A DNA stretch of 64,000 nt from Verrucomicrobiaceae bacterium (GTDB lineage: Bacteria; Verrucomicrobiota; Verrucomicrobiia; Chthoniobacterales; Chthoniobacteraceae), in the NCBI GenBank assembly GCA_005791535.1, contig SXWH01000035.1:1-64000 (forward strand), given 5' to 3'. The notes beneath the pieces are model-generated. The model did no database searches. It was not told the origin of the DNA and saw only the letters and a program-made list of their open reading frames with translations. Each line of letters starts with the position of its first letter. Positions within the stretch are counted from its first letter, which is position 1. The translations under genes and the position numbers were made by a program. Shown piece after piece: positions 46,526-54,435 of the stretch.

Positions 46526-47968
46526 TCAATTGTCGTCGTCCGGCGCGGCTTTGGCTCCCGGGGATTTCTTCCGGTCCTTCCGGCCCTTTAAACCACCGCT
46601 GATGGAAAGTGCGGAATCGTTCTTTTGCGCAGCGCCCGGCGTGCTGCGTCCCTCGTCGATGTAGCGCTGCATCAGCGTCGCGAGCTTCGTCGCAACCTCC
46701 GCATTTGCCGCAAGGACCTCGGATTTTTCACCGAGGTCGGCTTCGAGATTGTAGAGTTCGCGACTGCCGTCCTTCCTGAAGATCAACTTCCACGCGCCCT
46801 GCCGCAGCGCGAGGTCACCGCCGGCGGACTGGTGAATCGTCCCTTCCCGTGTGGGCGCAGTGCTCTTTCCCAGCAGCGCGGGAAGAAGCGAGACGCTGTC
46901 CTCGCCGGCATTCGGGGGGATTTGGGCGCCGGAAAGTTCCGCAGCAGTCGCCATAAGGTCGTTCAGGCAGACCGGGTGATTCCATGTCGAACCGGCCTTC
47001 ACCTTCGCGGGCCAGCGCACGACGAACGGCACGCGGTGACCGCCTTCGTAGATGCTGCGCTTTGATTCGCGCAACGGCGCATACGAGCGGTGCTCGGCAC
47101 CGTTGTCGGAAGTGGCGATGATGAGCGTGTTCTCCGCGAGACCGCGACTTTCGAGAACGCGCATGATTTCACCGAGCATCGCATCGCCCTGAAAGAGCCA
47201 GTCGGGATACAGCCCGGGGTTCGCCTCGCCTTTCAACTCCCGACCCGCAACATCGACTCCGCCGCTCTTCCCGATGAACTCCGCCGACGGCGCGACCGGG
47301 TAATGCGGTGTGCCCAGCGGGAGGTATAAAAAGAACGGCTTCGTCGAATCGCGCTTTTCGATCCATTCGACGGCCTTGCGCAGCATCAGCGGCTGGTTTT
47401 CCTCCTTCTTCACCTCGGCGATGACGCGATCCTGCTCAATCACCGTCCCTATGTTGCGGGCATGCGTAAAGCCGCAGAAGTAATCGAAACCGAGTTGAAG
47501 CGGCCCGTCGACGATTCGCGCACCAAGCGGCGGCGCACCTTTCCCTTCGGTCTCCCATTTCAAGCCGAGGTGCCACTTGCCGACACACGCGGTGTCGTAG
47601 CCCTGCTGTTTTAAAATCGACGCCACCGTCGCCCGCGAAGGCGAAATGATGGGCGGCGACCATGTCTCCAGCACCCCAAACTGACCGATGCGCGAAGGGT
47701 ATCGTCCCGTGAGCACGCCGTAGCGGGTCGGCGTGCAAACCGCCGCCGCCGAATGGGCATCCGTGAAGCGCATGCCCTGCGACGCCAGCTTGTCGAGGTT
47801 CGGTGTGCGAAGTGCGGACTCCGCGTTGTAGCTCTGCGGCTGGCCCCAGCCGAGATCATCGAACAGGACAAAGACGACGTTCGGTTTCGCACTGTCAGCA
47901 GCCCTCGCGGCGAAGCCAAAGGCGAGTGCTGCGAGGAATACGGAGAGAAAGCGGCGGATGATGTTCAT
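46526..47968 (-). CDS. secreted sulfatase (type I, formylglycine-dependent)
   Basis: A 480-residue protein with a signal peptide (MNIIRRFLSVFLAALAFGFAA). The formylglycine motif CTPTR starts at Cys78 in a standard setting (AVCTPTRYGVLTGRYPSR). The upstream metal site NVVFVLFDDLGWG is present, as are the GKWHLG segment and TSDNGAEH near the C-terminal half. It should hydrolyse sulfate esters of polysaccharides in the periplasm after maturation by a formylglycine-generating enzyme, which is not in this window. The extreme C-terminus is a charged tail (KGRKDRKKSPGAKAAPDDDN). The start at 47968 gives the signal peptide; a longer frame would not. The HEAT/cytochrome gene lies 117 bases upstream. 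Confidence 0.93.
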   Translation of the reverse strand: MNIIRRFLSVFLAALAFGFAARAADSAKPNVVFVLFDDLGWGQPQSYNAESALRTPNLDKLASQGMRFTDAHSAAAVCTPTRYGVLTGRYPSRIGQFGVLETWSPPIISPSRATVASILKQQGYDTACVGKWHLGLKWETEGKGAPPLGARIVDGPLQLGFDYFCGFTHARNIGTVIEQDRVIAEVKKEENQPLMLRKAVEWIEKRDSTKPFFLYLPLGTPHYPVAPSAEFIGKSGGVDVAGRELKGEANPGLYPDWLFQGDAMLGEIMRVLESRGLAENTLIIATSDNGAEHRSYAPLRESKRSIYEGGHRVPFVVRWPAKVKAGSTWNHPVCLNDLMATAAELSGAQIPPNAGEDSVSLLPALLGKSTAPTREGTIHQSAGGDLALRQGAWKLIFRKDGSRELYNLEADLGEKSEVLAANAEVATKLATLMQRYIDEGRSTPGAAQKNDSALSISGGLKGRKDRKKSPGAKAAPDDDN

Positions 47969-48085
47969 ACAGGAAGACAGGTTGCGGACGAGAAATGCGG
48001 TGTTCCCCGGGTAACAGCGCGAGCCGGCCCGATTGTGCCGTTCTTCTTTATCAAACATCCGCCCGCTCGATCAGAAAAAGGCGCA

Positions 48086-49771
48086 CTACTTCACCGAAAC
48101 ACGGAGGTCCTTGATTCGCAGTTCCGCCGACTCGCCGATGAAATGAATCGCGGGCATCAGGCGCGTGCGCGTTGTAGATTCGTGGACGATGACGCCGTCG
48201 ATGCGGACTTTCAGCGCCTCGCCGGCGCGCTCAATGGAAACAGTCTTCCAGCCCTCACCCAGCGAAGTCGGAAGCACGCGGGATTCCGGGGTGCCATCGT
48301 CGCGATAAGTCCAGATGTTCATCGCACTCGGGCCGCCGGCGCTGAGGCTGGTTCCGATGAACCTCCCCGATTTGCGTTCCCCATCGATGACGAGCTCCGC
48401 ACCGCCGGGACCGCTCACTTTCAGGCTGAACGACAGCGTCCCGTCGCCAAGCAACAGCTCGCTTTTGATCGAAACGGGCTTTGCTCCTCCAGAGACGGAC
48501 GCCTCGCCCGCGGCCGTTTTCCATGCACCGGACACGCGCCAGTTGCGAAAGTCGGAACCCGAGAAAAAATCGTTCGCATTTCCCGCCATGAGCAGCATCG
48601 GCACCTGCTGCTTTTGCGCAAGGTAGTGGAAAAGATCGCGCACGCTCTCCTCGTCCATCGTCGTGATGAGTCCCTCCGGCATCATGCTGAGCGGGCTGAT
48701 TTCCGTGCTGGCGACATCGGTCTTTTGCAGGGTGATCAATTCGCCAGCGAGGCTCTTGATGGTAATGGCGGAATCGGTGTCCTGCGTGACGATCCCCGCG
48801 ACGGTCTGGCCGTCCTTCGTCTTCACGAATGTCTGCTGGTAGTCTTTTCCGATCAGCGCGTTTGGATCGAGAATGTTGTTCAGCAGATAGTCCACGTCAC
48901 CGTAGCCGCCGGTAAGTTCCGGGCCGATGTGACCGCCCGTGCCGAACATCGTATGACAGACCGCGCAGCTCTGCGCAAAAATCGCACGACCGCGATTGGC
49001 GTCGGCCCGGGCAATCGCGGCGGGGCTGGTGAATTCCTTGAACTTCGCGATCAGCTTCTGCTTGTCCTCGTTCGGCGCGGAGACGGCGCCCCACTTCTTC
49101 GCAAGCCACGCGGAAATGTCGGAATCCTTCAATCCATCCAGCTGGCGGGCAATCGGCGCGGTGAGTTCGCCCTTCGCAATCGTGCCCGCATCAACTGCAG
49201 CGAGAAACGCCTTCGCGCCGTCAATCCGTGCAAGAAGCGTCTGGAGCGCGGCCCGACGTTCGGCGGTGTCGAGCTTTGCAAACTGACCCGTCACGAGCGG
49301 CGCGATGCGTGGATCGGAAAATCCCGCCAGCCCGCGAAGCGCCGGCTCGCGAAGTGGTCCGGCTTCGGCGGAAATCTTGAGCAGTGAATCCAGTGCGCCG
49401 GCGTCCTTTTGTGCAACGAGCGAATCGAGCGCCTGCCTGCGTGCCTCGACGGGCGCCGAGGAATCGGCAAGCTTCGCGCGCATTTCGTCCATGGCCGCGC
49501 CGCCGCCGAAGATCACCGAGAGTTCCTGTACACGCGCGCGGACGGTCTCATCGGGACTTTTCGCAAGCTTCGCAGCAAGCTCGTCCCATCCTTTAGGCGC
49601 GGCCACGCCCCGGAGACCGGAGAGCGAATCTTTCATCCCCTTCAGCAGACTCGCCTGCACCGTGGGATTCTCCATCTTGCCGAGAGTGGTGACGAGCATG
49701 TCCAGCCGCGAGGAATCCTGCGCGAATGCTGAGAATGAAAGCAGTGCTGAGAGTGCGAGGATTCGTTTCAT
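48086..49771 (-). CDS. secreted HEAT-repeat / PVC cytochrome c / beta-sandwich protein
   Basis: A 561-residue protein with a signal peptide (MKRILALSALLSFSAFAQ). Residues 20-230 are HEAT-like helical repeats (PVEARRQALDSLVAQKD). The haem domain has CAVCH at 269-273, followed by MFGTGGHIGPELTGG and SPLSMMPEGL, as in the PVC haem-binding family. The last 150 residues form a DUF1080-like beta-sandwich (FFSGSDFRNWRVSGAW, RVLPTSLGEGWKTVSIERAG). It resembles the C-terminal half of the large fusion at 2646-6950 but lacks the propeller. It probably takes part in periplasmic electron transfer during sugar oxidation. The sulfatase follows on the same strand. Confidence 0.85.
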   Translation of the reverse strand: MKRILALSALLSFSAFAQDSSRLDMLVTTLGKMENPTVQASLLKGMKDSLSGLRGVAAPKGWDELAAKLAKSPDETVRARVQELSVIFGGGAAMDEMRAKLADSSAPVEARRQALDSLVAQKDAGALDSLLKISAEAGPLREPALRGLAGFSDPRIAPLVTGQFAKLDTAERRAALQTLLARIDGAKAFLAAVDAGTIAKGELTAPIARQLDGLKDSDISAWLAKKWGAVSAPNEDKQKLIAKFKEFTSPAAIARADANRGRAIFAQSCAVCHTMFGTGGHIGPELTGGYGDVDYLLNNILDPNALIGKDYQQTFVKTKDGQTVAGIVTQDTDSAITIKSLAGELITLQKTDVASTEISPLSMMPEGLITTMDEESVRDLFHYLAQKQQVPMLLMAGNANDFFSGSDFRNWRVSGAWKTAAGEASVSGGAKPVSIKSELLLGDGTLSFSLKVSGPGGAELVIDGERKSGRFIGTSLSAGGPSAMNIWTYRDDGTPESRVLPTSLGEGWKTVSIERAGEALKVRIDGVIVHESTTRTRLMPAIHFIGESAELRIKDLRVSVK

Positions 49772-49895
49772 GATAAGGCTTAGGAAACCGCGAACGCGCG
49801 GGAATAATATGATCTTTGTCGCAATAAGAGGAACTCAAATGACTGGAATCAGAAAATGCGCAGCCTATTCTATTGTCCTTAAAACGATCGCCACC

Positions 49896-50465
49896 ATGAA
49901 CAAAATCAATCTCACCATCCTCTCCCTCATCACGCTAGTCGGATCAATCGCAGCCAACGCAGTCCCGGTGCCTGCACCCGACGCGCCATCGCTCGCGAAC
50001 GCTCTCAAACTTCCCCAAACCCACGCTGTAGTCTTTCGGCCAACAAGGATGGCGGCGGACGCAAGGCTGAATCTCGCACACATCCGCATGGGCGATGGCA
50101 GCGTGAAACCGGGAAACCGGCGAGGTGTCATGCTCGTCGTCTATTCAAGCGAAGCAGATCTAAACGGGAACCATTCCATCTACGCACAGGATTTCCATTT
50201 CTTCAGCAACGAGGGCTCACCAGTCACAAATTTCCCCTCATTCACCCCACGTACCGCTGCGCCATCCGCGATCGATTCTCAAGGTCGCCTCGGGATCATC
50301 GCGATCCTGATCGGATTCAATCACAACACGCGCACCAACACCTTCAGTTTCGCACCGCTCCCGCCAAACGACACGCTCTCGGCCGAACTGACTCCGGGCG
50401 ATGGCAGCGTCAGCCTCCTGCTTCCCGCAGTGCAGAAAGTCCGTGCAGCCGCAGCGCGGTTGTGA
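49896..50465 (+). CDS. secreted protein of unknown function
   Basis: A 189-residue protein with a signal peptide (MNKINLTILSLITLVGSIAAN). The mature part is mixed: PDAPSLANALKLPQTHAVVF, a beta-rich RGVMLVVYSSEADLNGNHSI and a C-terminal DTLSAELTPGDGSVSLLLPA. I do not recognise a family. Codons upstream of this ATG stay open but read the reverse of the neighbouring HEAT gene's start region, so the internal ATG at 49896 is preferred. It faces away from the HEAT/cytochrome gene, and a promoter is expected in 49772-49895. Confidence 0.65.
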   Translation: MNKINLTILSLITLVGSIAANAVPVPAPDAPSLANALKLPQTHAVVFRPTRMAADARLNLAHIRMGDGSVKPGNRRGVMLVVYSSEADLNGNHSIYAQDFHFFSNEGSPVTNFPSFTPRTAAPSAIDSQGRLGIIAILIGFNHNTRTNTFSFAPLPPNDTLSAELTPGDGSVSLLLPAVQKVRAAAARL

Positions 50466-50540
50466 GCGCACGGATGCTTGACTCGCACGGCGGCGTCGTC
50501 GCACAACCACGCCTCTTCTTAACCAAAAACACACATCATC

Positions 50541-51392
50541 ATGCGCTTCGGCATTAACTCCTTCCTCTTCGTCAGCCCATTCGTCACCGAGAGCAGTTCG
50601 CTGTTCAAACAGTTCGTCAAATGGGGCTTCGACACCGTTGAAATCCCGGTTGAAGATCCTTCGCACATCGACCCGGCCGCCGTAAAGGTCGCCGCCGACA
50701 AAGCGGGAATCAAGATCGGCAGCATCTGCGCCTGCATGGGACCGGGTCGCGATTTCCGCGGCACGCCAGCGGAGCAAAAGACCGCGTCCGACTACGTTCG
50801 CACGCTCATCGATCAGGCGGTAGTGATGGGCTGTCCGAGCATCATCGGTCCGATTTACTCGGTCGTGGGTCTCATCGGCGCACACGATGACGCCACGCAG
50901 AAAAAGCACTTCGACCTCGTCGTTAAGAATCTCAAGCCGCTCGCGAAATACGCAGAGAAGAAAGGCGTGCAGCTTTGCATCGAGCCCCTCAATCGCTTCG
51001 AGACCGACTTCCTCAACACGTGCGACAAGGGTCTCAAGCTCATCAAAGCAATCGGCAGCAAGGCCGTGAAACTGCACCTCGATACCTTCCACATGAACAT
51101 CGAGGAAAAGAATCAAGCCGCGGCGATCCTGAAAGCCGGCAAGCACCTTGCGCACTTCCACGCGTGCGGAAGCGACCGTGGAACTCCGGGCAATGATCAC
51201 ATCGACTGGAAGCCAATCGTGGCCGCGCTAAAGAAGATTGGCTACAAAGGCGACGTTGTGATCGAGTCGTTCACGACCGACGTGAAAGTCATCGCCCGCG
51301 CCGCCGCCATCTGGCGCAAGATGGAGCCGACCCGCAACGAAATCGCGACCAAAGGCCTGAAGAACATGCACAAGTTCTTCGGTAAAAAATAA
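50541..51392 (+). CDS. sugar phosphate isomerase/epimerase (TIM barrel)
   Basis: A 283-residue xylose-isomerase-like TIM barrel. The metal-binding residues typical of D-tagatose/D-psicose 3-epimerases are present: Glu in CIEPLNRFE, Asp and His in LHLDTFHMNIEE, His in HFHACGSDRG, and Glu in VVIESF. The start MRFGINSFLFVSPF is also typical. Such enzymes interconvert ketohexoses or act on myo-inositol and 3-keto-sugar intermediates. In PVC bacteria they often appear with Gfo/Idh oxidoreductases, one of which is in this window at 45155. A strong terminator follows the gene. Confidence 0.88.
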   Translation: MRFGINSFLFVSPFVTESSSLFKQFVKWGFDTVEIPVEDPSHIDPAAVKVAADKAGIKIGSICACMGPGRDFRGTPAEQKTASDYVRTLIDQAVVMGCPSIIGPIYSVVGLIGAHDDATQKKHFDLVVKNLKPLAKYAEKKGVQLCIEPLNRFETDFLNTCDKGLKLIKAIGSKAVKLHLDTFHMNIEEKNQAAAILKAGKHLAHFHACGSDRGTPGNDHIDWKPIVAALKKIGYKGDVVIESFTTDVKVIARAAAIWRKMEPTRNEIATKGLKNMHKFFGKK

Positions 51393-51415
51393 GGACCACC
51401 ATCATTCTCCAAGAC

Positions 51416-51452
51416 ACCGGGAGTCGCGAAAGCGGCTCCCGGTTCTTTTTTT
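51416..51452 (+). terminator. rho-independent terminator after the epimerase gene
   Basis: The 12-bp stem ACCGGGAGTCGC (51416-51427) pairs with GCGGCTCCCGGT (51432-51443) with a single G-T pair. It is capped by a GAAA tetraloop (51428-51431) and followed by TCTTTTTTT. This is a very stable intrinsic terminator. Confidence 0.93.
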
Positions 51453-51564
51453 GCGGAGGCTTTCTCTACGCAGAGGAAGCTTCAATTGGAGGAGTCCCTT
51501 TTCAAGATTGCCAACCATTTCGGGCGCAAGTAACTCGCAAACAAAGCAAACCTCTAAAACTTCC

Positions 51565-52974
51565 ATGAAAAACCTCCTCGTTCTCTCGCTCGCGGTATTC
51601 ATCGCGACTTCCACCCCGGAGGCATCCGGACAAAACATCGTCATCCGACGTGGCGGCGAAACGAAAAAGAAGCAGATCGCGCTCGATCCATTCTTCGAAC
51701 CAGGCCGCCTTTGGGCGCTCACCCCCGAACAAATCGAGAAAGACTGGAAGGACAAGGGATTCAAATGGAACTCGGAAATCACAAAGGACCGCGGAATGTT
51801 CCGTCGCGAGAAGTGGGGATTTGAGACTCTGGAACTCACCCTGTTCAATAGCTCCCAAACGGTCGAAGAAGCGGTGTTTCAATTCGCCGACGGCAAGCTC
51901 TCGACCGTCACAATCCAAATCTGGAACAAGGGCGATTCCGATCGTCCGGATCTCTCTCAGGCCGATTTCACGAAGATCGTCACAAACTTTGTGACATCGC
52001 TGAATGGAACCATCGCGCCACGCTACAACAATCTCGGAAAGGACCAGGCGAGCGCCGCCAAGGGTGAGCGACTGCAATGGATCGGCAAGGAAACCATCGC
52101 CCAACTCGAATACAGCGGCGGAAAGGAGAAAGTCCGCGACCCTTTTACCGGACGCGAAAAGACCGGTCCAAACTTCCAAGGTGAATTCATCCGTTTGCGG
52201 CTCTTTTCCTCATCGGAGAACAAGGTGGGAGGAATTGCCGCGGCGAGCACCGGGGCGACCGTGAATGTGAATCGCGCCGACCTCGTGAAAAAGGTCGTCA
52301 GGGAGACCAGCGGCGACGTTTTCATACCGAATATTCCGATGATCGACCAGGGCGACAAAGGATACTGCGCAGTCGCCACAGCATCACGCGTGTTGAACTA
52401 TTACGGAATTCCCACCGATCAGCATGAGATCGCGAAGGTCTCAGGGAATGACGCGGGCGGGGGCGGGACGAATCCGGATGAAATGGAGGACGCCATGAAG
52501 AAACTCCAGGGCAAGTATCACATGCGCTTCCAAGTGCTGGAAGATCGCGACTACTCGAGTTCAAAATACAAGCGCTTCCTTACAAACTACAACCGCGCCG
52601 CCAAGCGTATGAACAAACGCGTGCTGGATACGGAAAACTACTTTTACTTCCTCGGAGGTCTCGATGCGGAGGTGATGCGCGAAGTGAACGGAAAGGGTCC
52701 CGTTTTCGAGAAGTTCATGAAAATCGTCCGCGAGAATATCGATAAAGGCGTTCCGGTTTTGTGGGGCTTGCAGCTCGGAAAATACCCGGAGAATGGCGAG
52801 AAGGCGAAGCAGTTCGGCGGAGGCCACATGCGGCTCATCATCGGCTACAATATGACCAAAGGTGAGATCATCTTCAGCGACTCATGGGGAGCCGGGCACG
52901 AAAAGAAGCGCATGCTCGCCGCCGACGCCTCCGCGGCGACGATGGGTCTCTACGCTATGACTCCGTCGTCGTAG
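51565..52974 (+). CDS. secreted papain-like cysteine protease (C39-type)
   Basis: A 469-residue protein with a signal peptide (MKNLLVLSLAVFIATSTPEA). The N-terminal 240 residues form an unrecognised domain. The C-terminal domain is a papain-like cysteine peptidase of the C39/C39-like group: catalytic Cys268 in IDQGDKGYCAVATASRVL with the preceding Gln262 as oxyanion helper, His421 in GGGHMRLIIGYN, and Asp439 in SDSWGAGH. Similar secreted peptidases occur in Verrucomicrobia. The mature start gives QNIVIRRGGETKKK. The gene lies after the epimerase terminator and converges on the DUF1501 gene. Confidence 0.82.
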   Translation: MKNLLVLSLAVFIATSTPEASGQNIVIRRGGETKKKQIALDPFFEPGRLWALTPEQIEKDWKDKGFKWNSEITKDRGMFRREKWGFETLELTLFNSSQTVEEAVFQFADGKLSTVTIQIWNKGDSDRPDLSQADFTKIVTNFVTSLNGTIAPRYNNLGKDQASAAKGERLQWIGKETIAQLEYSGGKEKVRDPFTGREKTGPNFQGEFIRLRLFSSSENKVGGIAAASTGATVNVNRADLVKKVVRETSGDVFIPNIPMIDQGDKGYCAVATASRVLNYYGIPTDQHEIAKVSGNDAGGGGTNPDEMEDAMKKLQGKYHMRFQVLEDRDYSSSKYKRFLTNYNRAAKRMNKRVLDTENYFYFLGGLDAEVMREVNGKGPVFEKFMKIVRENIDKGVPVLWGLQLGKYPENGEKAKQFGGGHMRLIIGYNMTKGEIIFSDSWGAGHEKKRMLAADASAATMGLYAMTPSS

Positions 52975-53013
52975 CACCCGGTCCGGTTCGGTGCGACGCG
53001 TCCCTACGGCAAC

Positions 53014-54432
53014 TCACGCAAGAATCGACTTCACAATGTGCGTGGGCTCCACGCCCGTGAGGCGCTGATCGAGGCCGGAGTAGCGGAAGGTCAGTTTCTC
53101 GTGGTCGATTCCGAGAAGATGCAAAAGCGTGGCATGGAAGTCATGCACGCTCACACGATCGACAACGGCTTTGAAACCCACGTCGTCCGTCGCACCGTGG
53201 TGGACGCCCGGCTTGATTCCCGCGCCTGCGAGCCACGCGGTGAATGCGTGCGGATTATGGTCGCGGCCAGGCTTCGCGCCTTTTTGTGAAATAGGCAGAC
53301 GGCCGAATTCGCCCGCGCACACGACGAGCGTATCCTTCAGCAACCCACGCTGCTCGAGATCGGCCAGCAACGCAGCAAACGGCTGGTCCACCTCTGCGGC
53401 AAAGCCGGTGTGATTGCCGACGATGTCGGCGTGGCCATCCCACGATTGCTGGTTCTCCATTCCGCCACTGTAGATTTGCACGAAGCGGACTCCGCGCTCC
53501 ACAAGGCGTCGCGCCGTGAGGCACTGCAGTGCCATGTGCGCGCAGTGCGGCAGATCGATGCCGTATTGCTTGCGGATGTGCTCGGGCTCGCGGTTCACAT
53601 CGAAAGCCTCCGGCGCCGCTGTCTGCATTCGATACGCGAGCTCGAAGCTGTTGATTCTGGCCGCGAGTTCGTTTTCCGCCGCGGAGCCGGCCATTTGCTC
53701 GCGATTGAGCGTGGCGAGAAAATCGAGCTGCTCGCGCTGGCGTTTCTCCGTGAGATCGGCAGGACGTTTGAGATTCGCGATCGGCTCACCCTGCGGCTTC
53801 AGCCACGTGCCCTGGTACACGCCTGGCAAAAAGCCAGCGGTCCAGTTGCTCGCATTGCCTTTGGGAAGGCCGCGGTTCTTCGGATCGGACATCACGATGA
53901 AGCTCGGCAAATCTTCACTTTCCGAGCCCAGTCCGTAAGTCACCCACGCTCCGACACTCGGATGCCCCATGCGCGTCGTGCCCGTATTCATCATGAAAAG
54001 CGCGGGCGAGTGATTGTTCGAATCCGTGAAGCACGAGTGGATAAACGCCATCTTGTCCACCTGCTTCGCGAGCTTCGGAAACAGGCTGCTTCCCCACGAA
54101 CCCGTCTGCCCGTGCTGCTCAAACTTGAACGGCGATTTCATCAACCCGCCGACGGCGTCGGGAAAAAATCCCGTCTTCGGATCAAAGCCGGGCATCGGCT
54201 GACCGTCGCGCTTTTCCAGCTCCGGCTTGTAGTCCCACGTGTCCACCTGACTAGGTCCGCCGTTCATAAACAGCCAGATGACCGATTTTGCCTTCGCGGG
54301 AAAATGCCCCGCTCTCGGAGCGAGCGGGTTGAGGCCCGGCGCGGCGAATCCCGCGCGGGCGAGCATGGATTGAACAGCCACCCAGCCGAAGCCGGCTCCG
54401 GCGCGTTGAAACATCTGGCGTCGTGTGATCAT
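53014..54432 (-). CDS. DUF1501 protein with Tat signal
   Basis: A 472-residue protein with a twin-arginine signal (MITRRQMFQRAGAGFGWVAV). It belongs to DUF1501, a phosphatase/sulfatase-like fold seen in SVIWLFMNGGPSQVDTWDYK (metal Asp and Asn candidates), FTDSNNHSPALFMMNTG and GHADIVGNHTGFAAEVD. The family is almost always coupled with DUF1549/DUF1553 cytochrome proteins in PVC bacteria. Here the partner (54436-57492) lies upstream on the same strand with just three bases between. The reaction is unknown; it is presumed periplasmic. Confidence 0.9.
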   Translation of the reverse strand: MITRRQMFQRAGAGFGWVAVQSMLARAGFAAPGLNPLAPRAGHFPAKAKSVIWLFMNGGPSQVDTWDYKPELEKRDGQPMPGFDPKTGFFPDAVGGLMKSPFKFEQHGQTGSWGSSLFPKLAKQVDKMAFIHSCFTDSNNHSPALFMMNTGTTRMGHPSVGAWVTYGLGSESEDLPSFIVMSDPKNRGLPKGNASNWTAGFLPGVYQGTWLKPQGEPIANLKRPADLTEKRQREQLDFLATLNREQMAGSAAENELAARINSFELAYRMQTAAPEAFDVNREPEHIRKQYGIDLPHCAHMALQCLTARRLVERGVRFVQIYSGGMENQQSWDGHADIVGNHTGFAAEVDQPFAALLADLEQRGLLKDTLVVCAGEFGRLPISQKGAKPGRDHNPHAFTAWLAGAGIKPGVHHGATDDVGFKAVVDRVSVHDFHATLLHLLGIDHEKLTFRYSGLDQRLTGVEPTHIVKSILA

Positions 54433-54435
54433 AGG

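Noticed and set aside
46194-46664. Plus-strand open frame across the Gfo/Idh-sulfatase gap
   Set aside because: It is proline- and serine-rich without a recognisable domain and runs into the sulfatase gene on the opposite strand.
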